This document shows positions 24,848 to 33,105 of a stretch of DNA of 35,798 bases, piece by piece. Every line of letters starts with the position of its first letter. Positions within the stretch are counted from its first letter, which is position 1. Both the position numbers and the translations under genes were made by a program. Origin of the DNA: Gemmatimonadales bacterium (lineage in GTDB: Bacteria > Gemmatimonadota > Gemmatimonadetes > Gemmatimonadales > GWC2-71-9); the NCBI GenBank assembly GCA_036265815.1, contig DATAOI010000035.1, positions 1-35,798 of the forward strand. Reading direction: 5' to 3'. Under the pieces are notes generated by a model, which ran no database searches, was not told the DNA's origin, and was given only the letters and a program-made list of their open reading frames with translations.

Positions 24848-24873
24848 GCCGCCGCAGCGCACGCCGCGGCGGC
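24848..24873. terminator. GC-rich hairpin between the cytochrome cluster and tonB-like gene
   Basis: GCCGCCGC (24848-24855) pairs perfectly with GCGGCGGC (24866-24873) around a ten-base loop. It lies between convergent genes but has no T-run on either side, so it may be a pause or RNA-stability element. Nothing else is recognised in 24689-24895. Confidence 0.35.
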
Positions 24874-24895
24874 CGCCCAAGGCACTGACCCATGC

Positions 24896-25627
24896 TCAGT
24901 GAGCCGTCACGAACCGGATCGCCTGGCGAGTGAGCTGACGAACCGGGTGCCCACTCAAGCGTGCGGGCTCGAAGATCGCGGCGGTCACGGCCGTTCGCGC
25001 GGCGGCCGAGAAAGCTTCGTGGGTGCTCTCCAGGATCCGGATGGAGGACGGCTGGACTCTCCCGACCGTGTCGATCACGAACTCGAATGCGACCCGACCC
25101 TCGAGACGCGCCGTCTCAAGGACTTGGGGATATCGAGGCGTAGGCTGGGAGACCAGAACGGCCTGATCAAACCGTGCGTCGCTCGTCGTAGCCTCATAGA
25201 TCGCGTCGAAGTCCTCCGGTACGTCCACCTTCCCCGTGCCGCCCACTACCCCGTTGGCGAGCCCACCCTCGACGCCTCGACCGGTAAAGTCGCGCGGGTC
25301 CAGGGGACGCTGGGTCAGATCCACCGGGGGAATCACGGTGGGAATGTCCTCGAGCGTCGCGACCGTCTGGAACCCCTTGGGAGGCGGCTCGGCGATGACC
25401 AGCTTGGGTGGAGTCGCTCCGGGCTTGGTCTCAGGCGGCGGGGGCTCCGGCGCTTTCGGCACGTACAGAAGGATGGCGGACTCCGGGACGACCGGTGGGG
25501 CGTCGACCGCGGCCTGAGTGGCCACGACGGCCAGCGTGATGATGATCGCGTGCGTGACAACCGAGGTGGTCACGAGCCGGGGCCTGAGCTCGAGATGCGC
25601 ACCGGAAGCGATGAGAACGTCGAACAT
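24896..25627 (-). CDS. TonB-family energy transducer
   Basis: The protein has 243 residues. One N-terminal membrane helix (about 20-40, VVTHAIIITLAVVATQAAV) is followed by a Pro-rich periplasmic span (APEPPPPETKPGATPP) and a C-terminal TonB domain (about 155-243) with PRYPQVLETARLEGRVAFEFVIDTVGRV. It should pass proton-motive energy to outer-membrane receptors, but no receptor, ExbB or ExbD gene is present here. ATG 25627 has GGAGGTGG just before it. A three-unit 11-bp repeat promoter lies upstream, back to back with that of the Hsp20 gene. Confidence 0.85.
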   Translation of the reverse strand: MFDVLIASGAHLELRPRLVTTSVVTHAIIITLAVVATQAAVDAPPVVPESAILLYVPKAPEPPPPETKPGATPPKLVIAEPPPKGFQTVATLEDIPTVIPPVDLTQRPLDPRDFTGRGVEGGLANGVVGGTGKVDVPEDFDAIYEATTSDARFDQAVLVSQPTPRYPQVLETARLEGRVAFEFVIDTVGRVQPSSIRILESTHEAFSAAARTAVTAAIFEPARLSGHPVRQLTRQAIRFVTAH

Positions 25628-25656
25628 ACCCACCTCCGGATTGAGGAAGTGGCTCC

Positions 25657-25700
25657 AAGCTACGTCGCGCTCGATGAGTTCCCGGTGAGCGTCGGATGAA
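25657..25700 (-). promoter_or_regulatory. 11-bp direct-repeat promoter (three units) of the TonB gene
   Basis: On the minus strand TTCAT (25700-25696), CTCAC (25689-25685) and CTCAT (25678-25674) are each 11 bp apart. Eleven bases later comes TAGCTT (25662-25657) as the -10. The leader would be about 23 bases. Confidence 0.7.
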
Positions 25701-25727
25701 GGTTTGTTTCGGATCGGGCCACAAACC

Positions 25728-25771
25728 TTCACAAGGCTTTCAAGGGGGGTTCATTGGCCAAGTGTTACCTT
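25728..25771 (+). promoter_or_regulatory. 11-bp direct-repeat promoter (three units) of the Hsp20 gene
   Basis: TTCAC (25728), TTCAA (25739) and TTCAT (25750) are each 11 bp apart. Eleven bases later comes TACCTT (25766-25771). The nearest TonB-gene unit is 28 bp away on the other strand. Confidence 0.8.
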
Positions 25772-25799
25772 GCGACCGCAGTTCGAACCCGGAGGTGTT

Positions 25800-26258
25800 A
25801 TGAGAGTCGCACTGCGGAACCCCATGGTGGGGAAGCTGGGTGAGGAGTTCGATCGCGTATTCGATCGGCTGCTTGCCCCCCGGTTCCTTGCGGAGCCGAT
25901 GCTGCCGCCGTTCCCGTTCGAGACCACGGGCGCGGAGTGGATGCCGGTAATGGACGTGATCGAGTCCCCGACGGAGTATGTCGTGCGGCTCGAGGTCCCC
26001 GGGATCCACAAGGAGAACCTGGACGTTAACCTCACCGGTGAGCTGCTGACGATCACCGGCACGAGGGAGTTCGCTCCAGAGGTCGAGGGTGAGGGCTATC
26101 TGGTGAAGGAGCGCGCGATCGGAAAGTTCGTCCGGACGATCCGCGTGCCGACGCCGGTGGCCGAGAGAAAGGTGACGGCGGAGTATCGGGATGGCTTGCT
26201 GGTGCTGCATCTCCCCAAAGAGACGCCGGCCGCTGCCACCAAGATCCTGATCAAGTAA
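25800..26258 (+). CDS. Hsp20 / alpha-crystallin small heat-shock protein
   Basis: The protein has 152 residues. The alpha-crystallin domain (about 45-135) reads WMPVMDVIESPTEYVVRLEVPGIHKENLDVNLTGELLTITG, with VERKVTAEYRDGLLVLHLPK-type strands at the end. It is an ATP-independent holdase that forms oligomers. ATG 25800 has GGAGG directly upstream; a longer frame to 25704 would run through the promoter and is rejected. It is a single gene with a terminator after it. It is the counterpart of HspX of the mycobacterial dormancy regulon. Confidence 0.93.
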   Translation: MRVALRNPMVGKLGEEFDRVFDRLLAPRFLAEPMLPPFPFETTGAEWMPVMDVIESPTEYVVRLEVPGIHKENLDVNLTGELLTITGTREFAPEVEGEGYLVKERAIGKFVRTIRVPTPVAERKVTAEYRDGLLVLHLPKETPAAATKILIK

Positions 26259-26281
26259 CCCCGCACTCTCTCACCTCAGTG

Positions 26282-26306
26282 GCCCGGGTTCCCACCCGGG
26301 CTTTTT
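26282..26306 (+). terminator. Rho-independent terminator after the Hsp20 gene
   Basis: GCCCGGG (26282-26288) pairs with CCCGGGC (26295-26301) around a six-base loop and is followed by TTTTT. Confidence 0.85.
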
Positions 26307-26337
26307 GTTCTCCGGCGCCGGGCTCCCTGAAGAGGTC

Positions 26338-26380
26338 TTCACGGTGCGTTCAGGTGGGTTTCACTGGCGCCCATCACATT
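26338..26380 (+). promoter_or_regulatory. 11-bp direct-repeat promoter (three units) of the PLP decarboxylase
   Basis: TTCAC (26338), TTCAG (26349) and TTCAC (26360) are each 11 bp apart. The best -10 is CACATT at 26375, ten bases on. Transcription would then begin near 26387, at or just before ATG 26388, so the first ATG would be nearly leaderless. Confidence 0.7.
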
Positions 26381-26387
26381 GGACGCC

Positions 26388-28351
26388 ATGCCCATCAACC
26401 CAGGCGAAGCCATGGGGGCCTGGTTCCTCGGGCCCCGCGCCGAGAATGCCGAACTACTCGAACGTCTCGTCGTGGAAGCCCTCCGCGACCATGTCTTCTG
26501 GCGCCGCAACTATCACCCTGAGGACGGCTTTGCCATCCGCGAGATGGACAAACGACGGGAAGGGTACGAAGAGAAGGTCGCCACCCTGACTCAGGAGCTC
26601 ATGGGCCTGCTGGCGGAGCTCAAGCGTGATGTTCCCTTCTTCAGCGGCCGCTACAAGGGTCATATGCTCGGCGAGCAGACCATCGCCGCGCAGGTCGGTT
26701 ACTTCGCCACTATGCTCTACATCCCGAACAACGTCGCCGTGGAGATCTCGCCGGTGACCACGCGGCTCGAGCTGGAGGTGGCCGGACAGCTCGCCCGTAT
26801 GATCGGCTACGAGCCGGCGGGCAGCTGGGGCCATCTGACCAGTGGCGGTACGATCGCCAACTTCGAGGCGCTCTGGCTGGCCCGCAGCGTTCGCTACCTC
26901 GCGGTGGCAGCCGCGGGTGCCGCCAACGAGCTCGGACTCGAGCTACCGGTGCGCCTTCCCGATGGTGGGGAGGCGCCGAACGTCGAGCTTCCGCTCTGGG
27001 AGCTGCTCAACGTCACCAATCATGACTCACTCGACCTGTGGGAGCGTCTCTGGGCCTCGGGATCTCGGTCAGAGGTGCAGCGCGCGGTGGCGAACCACTC
27101 GCTGGCCGCGATCGGCTATCAGGAGTACAGCCGGCGGCTCGCACTGGACTACGGGGACCCGCTCCCGGCGGGGGTGGTGCTGGTGGCGGCGACGGCGCAC
27201 TACTCCTGGGAGAAGATCGTCCGGGCGCTGGGCATCGGGTCCAACCAGCTCGTGCATCTTCCGCTCGACCGGTGGTGCCGTATGGATCCGGACGCGCTCT
27301 GGGAGCAGGTCAGCGCCCTGGCCCGGCGCCGCCAACCGATTCTGGCGCTGGTGAGCGTCTGCGGGACAACCCGAGGAGAGCGCGGTGGATCGGCTCGATC
27401 AGGTGCTGCAGGTGAGGACCCGTGCCGAGCGGGAGCTGGGTGCGACCTTCCATGTTCATTCCGACGCTGCTACGGCGGTTATGCCGCGGCGGTGACCCGC
27501 CGAGCCAACGGAACCAGACGTACAGCCGAGGAGATCAGGGCCTCGATGGGTACCGATTGGCCTTCCGACGAGTGGGTCACGGCCATGGTGGCACTGGGCC
27601 AGGCGGATTCGGTCTCGGTGGATCCGCACAAGATGGGGTACGTTCCCTACTCTGCCGGGGCTGTTCTGGTTCGGGATGGTCGAACCCGTCATCTGGTCGC
27701 AACCGACCCGCCGTACCTCTCCCCGGTGGAGGGCGCAGCACCAACCGCCGAGCGCTTCCTCGGCCGATACATCCTGGAGGGCTCGAAGCCCGGTGCAGTG
27801 GCGGCGGCGGTCTGGCTCAGTCACAGGGTGCTGCCGCTCGACGAGCGAGGATACGGTTACCTCATCGAGCGCACGGTGGCGGGCGCCAAGCATTTCCACT
27901 CGGCCCTGGCAGGCGCGGATCTCTCGCCGTACTGTGCAGTCCTGCTGCCGGTGCCGGACATCAACATCGTGTGCTACCTGGTCTGCCATGCTTCGCTCCG
28001 CTCCGCGACGTCAATAACTTCAACGAGCGGGTGTACGCGCGCATGAGCCTCGCCCGAAGCGGCGGCCAGCCGGAGTACATCATCAGCCGGACGCGGCTTC
28101 GCAGCCCCGCGTACGCCGGGGCCATGGGACCGATCCTGGAGCAACTGGCCATCGGATCGGTGGAGGAGTGGGCGGCGAGCGGCGAGGATGGCCTGGTCGT
28201 GCTGCGCTCGACCGTCATGGACCCGTTCTTGGTGGCTCCGCCGTCGGCGACCGATCACGTGAGCGGCTTCCTGGGTGCGTTCCGCCGGGCCTGTGACGAT
28301 GCACGCGAGGCAGCCGCGTCGGCCACAAGCACCGCTGCTGAGTCGGTTTGA
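26388..28351 (+). pseudogene. PLP-dependent (glutamate decarboxylase-like) enzyme with three frameshifts
   Basis: The coding sequence is recognisably a group II amino-acid decarboxylase of about 650 residues. Substrate-fold markers are TSGGTIANFEALWLARS, and the PLP lysine is in VDPHKMGYVPYSAG (Lys codon at 27630). Three breaks are visible. Near 27371 one extra C moves the frame; read one base later it gives EESAVDRLDQVLQ...HVHSDA. Near 27465 a missing base restores the first frame at YGGYAA. At 27996-28005 a tandem CTCCG duplication moves the frame again, and the C-terminus (VNNFNERVYARMSL...VVLRSTVMDPF) continues to 28351. The start may be ATG 26388 or ATG 26412 (MGAWFLGPRAENAE), the latter giving a leader of normal length. 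It is inactive if the breaks are real. The PNPOx-like gene follows 49 bases on. Confidence 0.75.
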
Positions 28352-28400
28352 CGAGCGCGGCAGCGACCATCCTTCGCAAGGGCGATTCACCGTGGCCGTG

Positions 28401-28907
28401 ATGGTTCACGCGCGTGGCTACGACAGCGACCGGATCTACGCCTCCGTGGTCCGCATTCTCGACACGAACGCGCTGTGTGCCATGGCGACGCGCAGCGAGT
28501 CGGGCGCCCTGCACATCAGTACGGCCTTCTTTTGCTTCAGCCCTGACATCGTCCTCTACTTTCTCTCGCACCCCGATTCTCTCCATTGCCAGAATCTCGC
28601 CCGCACCGCGCAAATGGCAGTCGCGGTCTTCGATAGCAGCCAGGAGTGGGGCGATCCGCACAGTGGGCTCCAACTCCACGGCCGCGCGGGTCTCACCGAT
28701 CCCGACGCGAGCCGTGAAGCCCGCGGACTCTACGGGGTGCGCTTTCCGCGCTACCGGGAGGTCATGCACCACGCCCTCGAGCTGCCCTTTCCGGACTCCG
28801 GCTTCCGAGATCTCAAGTTCTATCGATTCGTGCCGCAACGAGCGCAGATTCTGGACGAGTGGGAATTCGGGGAGGAGGTGTTCATAGGAGCCACGGTTCT
28901 CCGATGA
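28401..28907 (+). CDS. Pyridoxamine 5'-phosphate oxidase-like flavin-binding split-barrel protein
   Basis: The protein has 168 residues. The core NALCAMATRSESGALHISTAFFCFSPDIVLYFLSHPDSLHCQNLARTAQMAVAVFDSSQEW is typical of the FMN-binding split barrel: strand, substrate loop, then HCxNLxxxxxMAVAVFD. It may bind FMN, F420 or haem; a role in redox stress is inferred. The start is uncertain (ATG 28401, GTG 28392 with AAGGGCG upstream). It sits downstream of the broken decarboxylase gene and could be read from its promoter. No clear repeat promoter of its own. Confidence 0.75.
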   Translation: MVHARGYDSDRIYASVVRILDTNALCAMATRSESGALHISTAFFCFSPDIVLYFLSHPDSLHCQNLARTAQMAVAVFDSSQEWGDPHSGLQLHGRAGLTDPDASREARGLYGVRFPRYREVMHHALELPFPDSGFRDLKFYRFVPQRAQILDEWEFGEEVFIGATVLR

Positions 28908-28937
28908 GAGGTCTGCCAACGGGTATCGAAAGGAGAC

Positions 28938-28981
28938 TTCACACGTGCTTCACCGCCGATTCAGCCGCCCCGCCGCATCTT
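28938..28981 (+). promoter_or_regulatory. 11-bp direct-repeat promoter (three units) of the CBS gene
   Basis: TTCAC (28938), TTCAC (28949) and TTCAG (28960) are each 11 bp apart. Eleven bases later comes CATCTT (28976-28981). The leader would be about 21 bases. Confidence 0.8.
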
Positions 28982-29008
28982 GTTCTCGTACCCTACAGCG
29001 AGGACACC

Positions 29009-29410
29009 ATGACAGTCGGCGAGCTCATGCAGCGCAACGTCAGGACAGTCCGGAGTGAGGCCACTGTCGCCGAGGCGATCGTGGCGCTGGCGGACGCGCA
29101 TATCTCGGGCATGCCGGTGGTGGATGGAAGCGGGAGAGTGATCGGCGTCCTCTCGACCACCGACCTGCTGACGGCGGAGGCCGAGACAGACGATCCGGCG
29201 GCTCGCCAGTCGCTGTGGGAGAATACGGCGGTGCGGGAGCTCATGACACCTCGCCCGTTCACCGTCGGGCCAGGCGAAGACATTCGAGCCGCCGCGCGCC
29301 AGATGCTGTACGCCGACGTGCATCGTCTTTTCATTGCCGAGGGCGACCAAGTAGTCGGAGTCATTTCAACGACGGACATTGTCCGCGCAGTCGCCACCGG
29401 CAGGGTGTGA
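29009..29410 (+). CDS. Two-CBS-domain protein (Hrp1-like)
   Basis: The protein has 133 residues and is made only of a CBS pair. CBS1 (about 1-58) has MTVGELMQRNVRTVRSEATVAEAIVALADAHISGMPVVDGSGRVIGVLSTTDLL. CBS2 (about 75-133) has VRELMTPRPFTVGPGEDIRAAARQMLYADVHRLFIAEGDQVVGVISTTDIVRAV. Such pairs bind adenine nucleotides or S-adenosyl compounds. Size and layout match mycobacterial Hrp1 (Rv2626c), a DosR-regulon protein. GAGGA lies before ATG 29009. A terminator follows. Confidence 0.9.
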   Translation: MTVGELMQRNVRTVRSEATVAEAIVALADAHISGMPVVDGSGRVIGVLSTTDLLTAEAETDDPAARQSLWENTAVRELMTPRPFTVGPGEDIRAAARQMLYADVHRLFIAEGDQVVGVISTTDIVRAVATGRV

Positions 29411-29460
29411 TCTCCACGACGGGGATCAGGAGAGTCCTGGTTTGACCCCAGGAGGGAAAT

Positions 29461-29495
29461 CGGTCGCCGCTAACGCGGCGACCGTTCTTGGTTCT
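29461..29495 (+). terminator. Terminator hairpin after the CBS gene
   Basis: CGGTCGCCGC (29461-29470) pairs perfectly with GCGGCGACCG (29475-29484) around TAAC, then TTCTTGGTTCT. The stem is strong; the T-run is interrupted. Confidence 0.75.
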
Positions 29496-29589
29496 CGTCG
29501 CGCTGGGCACGCCGCAGGGCGAATCAACGTGCTCGTGCAGGCTTTTCTTCGTTCTTCGCGTCGGGCCCTAAGCGTCTCTGCATGATGGC

Positions 29590-29622
29590 TTCACGTCGGT
29601 TTCATAGACGACGGCCTACCTT
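29590..29622 (+). promoter_or_regulatory. 11-bp direct-repeat promoter of the YceI/BON unit
   Basis: TTCAC (29590) and TTCAT (29601) are 11 bp apart; TGCAT lies one period upstream. Eleven bases later comes TACCTT (29617-29622), the same hexamer as at the Hsp20 promoter. Confidence 0.78.
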
Positions 29623-29695
29623 CTTCCTGTTGTCCTCGGCCGGCAGACAGCCAATCCAGCGGTGCGAGCTCCACGGTGACATTCAGGGGGTAACT

Positions 29696-30331
29696 ATGAC
29701 AATGCGCCTTGCAGGAATGGTCGCCAGGAGCCTGGCCGCCATGACTTTGATGGTGGCTCCGGCCGCGGCAGCTCAAGCGGTCGTCGACGTCTCTATCGGT
29801 GCTCCGGCGAAGGAGTCGAAGTGGGTCGTGGACATGGTGCACTCGCAGGTCGATTTCGGGGTCCGACATTTAGTCGGGCGGGTGCGCGGCACCTTTACCA
29901 AGTGGTACGCCGTACTCGCGGCGAAAGAGGGAGACTGGAAGCTCGGCACGGTAAACGTCGCGGTTCAGACCGCCAGCTTGAACACCGGCAATGCATACCG
30001 CGATGCCGACCTCCGCTCGGACCGGTTCTTCGCGGTCGACCGCTATCCGAGAATGACGTTCCAGGGGACCGGGTTCGCGGCGACCGACAGTACCGTCGAA
30101 GTGAGCGGAATCCTCACCATCAAAGGCCATTCGAAACCCGTGATACTTACGGGGCAATACCGGGGGATCGCGAAGGACAGTGACGGTCATGAGCGAATTG
30201 CGTTTGAGGCGGCCGGCGAGGTGGATCGGCGAGACTTCGGCATCGACTGGAATGAGACCGTTGGCGGCACGGAATTGATTGGAAACAACGTGGAGATCAC
30301 GATCGGCATCGAAGCGGTGCGAGCCGACTGA
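29696..30331 (+). CDS. YceI-family periplasmic lipocalin-like protein
   Basis: The protein has 211 residues. A signal peptide (MRLAGMVARSLAAMTLMVAP, cleavage after AAA) is followed by the YceI barrel: WVVDMVHSQVDFGVRHLVGRVRGTF, then DADLRSDRFFAVDRYPRMTFQGTGF, VSGILTIKGHSKPVILTG and DRRDFGIDW near the end. The family binds isoprenoid or amphiphilic ligands in the periplasm. ATG 29696 has AGGGGG upstream. A BON gene follows 35 bases on, so the two probably share the promoter. Confidence 0.9.
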   Translation: MTMRLAGMVARSLAAMTLMVAPAAAAQAVVDVSIGAPAKESKWVVDMVHSQVDFGVRHLVGRVRGTFTKWYAVLAAKEGDWKLGTVNVAVQTASLNTGNAYRDADLRSDRFFAVDRYPRMTFQGTGFAATDSTVEVSGILTIKGHSKPVILTGQYRGIAKDSDGHERIAFEAAGEVDRRDFGIDWNETVGGTELIGNNVEITIGIEAVRAD

Positions 30332-30366
30332 AGCAGGGGGTGCCGGTATCGGAAGCGAGGTATGCA

Positions 30367-30846
30367 ATGTCTCATTCTCTTGAGCTGACGGCGCGGGTGG
30401 TGGTGGAACTCGAGTGTGAGCCACGGGTAGACCCCGCCCTCATCAGGGTGACCGTTGATAACGGCCTGGTGACGCTGAGCGGAGTGGTCAGCTCCTACGC
30501 GCAGAAGGTGGTCGCGGAGCGCGCCGTCAAGCGCGTCCCAGAGGTTAAGGCTGTGGCAAGCAATCTGGAGGTCCGCCTTCCGTTCACCGCGTGCCCCAAG
30601 GACAGCGAGCTCGCACAGGCGGTCGCGTCAGGGTTGGAATGGGACGTCATGCTGCCGGACGCTTCTGTGCAGGTACGGGTTGCCGATGGGTGGGTCACCT
30701 TGGAGGGTCAGCTGGCCACCGAGCGCCAGCGCGCCGCGGCACAAGGGGCGGTGGCTCGGGTCACCGGGGTTCGTGGGGTGTCCGATCTTATCCGAGTCGA
30801 ACCGATCAACTCGCCGACCGATCTTCCGGGACGCGTATCCCGGTAG
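30367..30846 (+). CDS. Two-BON-domain protein
   Basis: The protein has 159 residues. BON1 (about 5-75) has RVVVELECEPRVDPALIRVTVDNGLVTLSGVVSSYAQKVVAERAVKRVPEVKAVASNLEV. BON2 (about 84-150) has VRVADGWVTLEGQLATERQRAAAQGAVARVTGVRGVSDLIRV. BON domains bind phospholipid or associate with the envelope. No signal peptide is seen, so it may be cytoplasmic. GAGG lies eight bases before ATG 30367. Confidence 0.88.
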   Translation: MSHSLELTARVVVELECEPRVDPALIRVTVDNGLVTLSGVVSSYAQKVVAERAVKRVPEVKAVASNLEVRLPFTACPKDSELAQAVASGLEWDVMLPDASVQVRVADGWVTLEGQLATERQRAAAQGAVARVTGVRGVSDLIRVEPINSPTDLPGRVSR

Positions 30847-30894
30847 CCCCGTCCAGGCATCCCCTGGCCTTGTGACCTGACAACGCGTCCGGCC

Positions 30895-31902
30895 TCAGCT
30901 CACGAGTACCGCTTCGAGCGGCCGGCGCGGCGAGCGACGCCATCCCCCAGATCGGGACGCGCCGACGCGGAAGAGCTGCTGCGGTATCCATGCACGCTTG
31001 GGAAACAACCTCGCTACATGGGCGCGAATCTCGGGAACCTGCATCGTCCGACTCATCGGCTGAATGTTCAGACCGAGCGCTGTGGCCGTGAGCCAGAGGC
31101 GCTCCAGGAGTTGGCCTGTGCGTAGGTGAGCGACGTGATTGTCCTCGCGCGAGCTGATGAGTCCAACTGATGCGGCGCTGTCTAGAAAGGCACGGTCCTG
31201 CCTCGCGATCGCCCGGCCAAGGTCCAGGCGTGAGAGGACTTGGCGACCGAGTCGCGAGATCGACCGCGAGGTTCCAAATACCCCGGCGCCCACCGAGGAA
31301 GCCAGCTCTCGGCGGAATTCCCGACTGGCGAAGGTCTGGAGGTCCGCCTCCGTCATGAGCACCTCAATGCACTGTCGAGTCGGCCAATCCTCAATGAGAT
31401 CCAACCGAAGGTCGTTTTCAATGCAGCACTGTTTCAGGCGCCCCCACTGGTGGTCGTCGATCAGGGTCGGGCGGTACGAACGGCTGTCACTGCTCCGGCG
31501 GAGAATCGTGCGTAGCGGAATGGTCTTCCTAACAGCTGATCGGGTTCCTCCGGGCGCAAACGCGATGCTCGCGACCGGCTCCTCGTTGTCGTGCTGCGGG
31601 AAGACATTCACCTCGTGCTCGAGGCCGAAGTGTTCTGCGGCAACCAGGAGGTTCTCCAGTGCGCAGCCAAGACTCATGTAGAGTTCCCTCGCATGCGGAT
31701 CGGCGACCGGCTGGATCCGGGTGAGATCGGCGAGGAGGTGGACGGTTCGATCTTCCAAGGCAAACTGCCATGGCTGACTATTCCGGGCTGAGGGGGCTAG
31801 AATCGCGTACTGCAAGAGAAACCGGAGCTGCTCGGTGATCGACAGCCACCGGGGGAAGTCCTGCTCGCGAATCTCCCATGCCTTTCTGGAGGACACCGTC
31901 AT
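30895..31902 (-). CDS. Acg-type nitroreductase-fold protein
   Basis: The protein has 335 residues. The N-terminal RFLLQYAILAPSARNSQPWQFAL is the FMN/phosphate-binding start of the nitroreductase fold. The duplicated fold with LPLRxxxRRSSDSRSYRP and a late HLRTGQLLERLWLTATALGLNIQPMSRTMQVPEIR matches the long Acg group (Rv2032 of the DosR regulon), in which one active site is often covered by a lid. It may store FMN and not act as a reductase. Start ATG 31902 has GAGGTG upstream. It is convergent with the BON gene and has its own three-unit repeat promoter. Confidence 0.85.
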   Translation of the reverse strand: MTVSSRKAWEIREQDFPRWLSITEQLRFLLQYAILAPSARNSQPWQFALEDRTVHLLADLTRIQPVADPHARELYMSLGCALENLLVAAEHFGLEHEVNVFPQHDNEEPVASIAFAPGGTRSAVRKTIPLRTILRRSSDSRSYRPTLIDDHQWGRLKQCCIENDLRLDLIEDWPTRQCIEVLMTEADLQTFASREFRRELASSVGAGVFGTSRSISRLGRQVLSRLDLGRAIARQDRAFLDSAASVGLISSREDNHVAHLRTGQLLERLWLTATALGLNIQPMSRTMQVPEIRAHVARLFPKRAWIPQQLFRVGASRSGGWRRSPRRPLEAVLVS

Positions 31903-31952
31903 CGGACACCTCGCACCGGTGTGGGGCTGCGCGTGGGCGACCTTCTGCCTTC

Positions 31953-31996
31953 AGAGTACTCCCCGTGCGTTGAAGTCCCGCTGAATCCGGCGTGAG
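31953..31996 (-). promoter_or_regulatory. 11-bp direct-repeat promoter (three units) of the Acg-type gene
   Basis: On the minus strand CTCAC (31996-31992), TTCAG (31985-31981) and TTCAA (31974-31970) are each 11 bp apart. Eleven bases later comes TACTCT (31958-31953). Confidence 0.8.
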
Positions 31997-32061
31997 GCTC
32001 CCTTCCGAAACGCCGCCAGCGGCACCCCGTAGCCAAATCGGTTTGGAGACATGAAGGATCC

Positions 32062-32105
32062 TTCAATGATGGCTCAGCATCCCTTCACAGCTTCGCCGAC
32101 ATCAT
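32062..32105 (+). promoter_or_regulatory. 11-bp direct-repeat promoter (three units) of the PycTM-like gene
   Basis: TTCAA (32062), CTCAG (32073) and TTCAC (32084) are each 11 bp apart. Eleven bases later comes CATCAT (32100-32105). The leader would be about 28 bases. Confidence 0.75.
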
Positions 32106-32139
32106 TGTGACGTAGACCCATCGCGATCCGGAGGTCACC

Positions 32140-32880
32140 ATGGCAGCTGGACATGCCGGCACGGTCGAGCGAGCAGCGCCAGCTGTAGACGAGATGACCG
32201 CAGCGTCTGGTGGCGCTCTGCGTCCTGAGCCCACCGCGGTTACCGGAGAGAGCGATAGGCAGGAGCGCAAGTCGCGAAAGCGAGAGACGAAACTCCGCCG
32301 GGAATCTGAGCGGCCGCCGGACAGCTTCGAGCGATTCCGCATTTTGATGGAGATGGTCAGCGAAGGCCGCCAGGTGGTTGCTCTGGCGGACCACAAGGCA
32401 CGCTACGCCCTGGTAGTCATGGGGGTGCTGAATGCCGGCATCTTCTTTCTGATGTCGCCCGCGCACCTCATTGTTTCGCTGCCGCAGTCCATCAAGCCGT
32501 GGCTTGTCGGTTCTTTGATCGCGTATGCGGCGCTGAGTTGCGTCTTCGTGCTGCACGCAATCGATTGCCTGAGGCCGCGTCAGCTGCACTATTCCCAGCT
32601 TCTCTCCAGCGCCACGGGGCCGTCGGCCCGCGGCGGCCAGGGTGGGCTCATGTACTGGGAGGCGACTGCCGGCTACGAACTCGAAGCGTACAGACACGCC
32701 TGGGACACGGTTCACATGGATCAGATCAACGGCGAGGTCGTGGTCATCGCACACCGGCTGGCGCTTCTGATTCGGGCGAAGTATGCGGCACTCGGCAAGC
32801 TCTACGCCGGGCTCGTCGTTCTCGTCGTGCTGGCCGGTGTTCTTCTCGCAGTGTATACCGTGTTCGCCCTCGCTGCGTAG
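32140..32880 (+). CDS. PycTM-like (DUF5706-like) membrane protein
   Basis: The protein has 246 residues. A charged, probably disordered N-terminus (1-60) precedes the motif A83-D84-H85-K86-A87 at the head of the first membrane helix, the signature of Pycsar TM effectors and DUF5706. Further helices lie at about 89-106, 119-140 and 221-245, and the stretch before the last one (QINGEVVVIAHRLALLIRAKYAALGKLYAGL) matches the family end. GGAGGT precedes the ATG. In Pycsar defence this domain is paired with a pyrimidine cyclase, but no cyclase is present here, so a general envelope-stress role is possible. The match rests on visual motif recognition. Confidence 0.55.
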   Translation: MAAGHAGTVERAAPAVDEMTAASGGALRPEPTAVTGESDRQERKSRKRETKLRRESERPPDSFERFRILMEMVSEGRQVVALADHKARYALVVMGVLNAGIFFLMSPAHLIVSLPQSIKPWLVGSLIAYAALSCVFVLHAIDCLRPRQLHYSQLLSSATGPSARGGQGGLMYWEATAGYELEAYRHAWDTVHMDQINGEVVVIAHRLALLIRAKYAALGKLYAGLVVLVVLAGVLLAVYTVFALAA

Positions 32881-33105
32881 GATCACTCTCCATCGCCGAA
32901 TCACTCTCCCCGAGCATCACGCACCCCGACGGAGCGTCGAGAAGGCCGGTGACGTGGTGCTGGCGCCGGCGGCTGTGCCGCGACGACTCTGCGCCACATG
33001 CCCTTCCACTTATCCACCGAGGCCACGTGGAGACAACAAGAAACAGCTTGGCTGGATGATCTCCCCCCCTCGTATTGCGTTTCATCCGATCTGGATGACA
33101 CCCTG

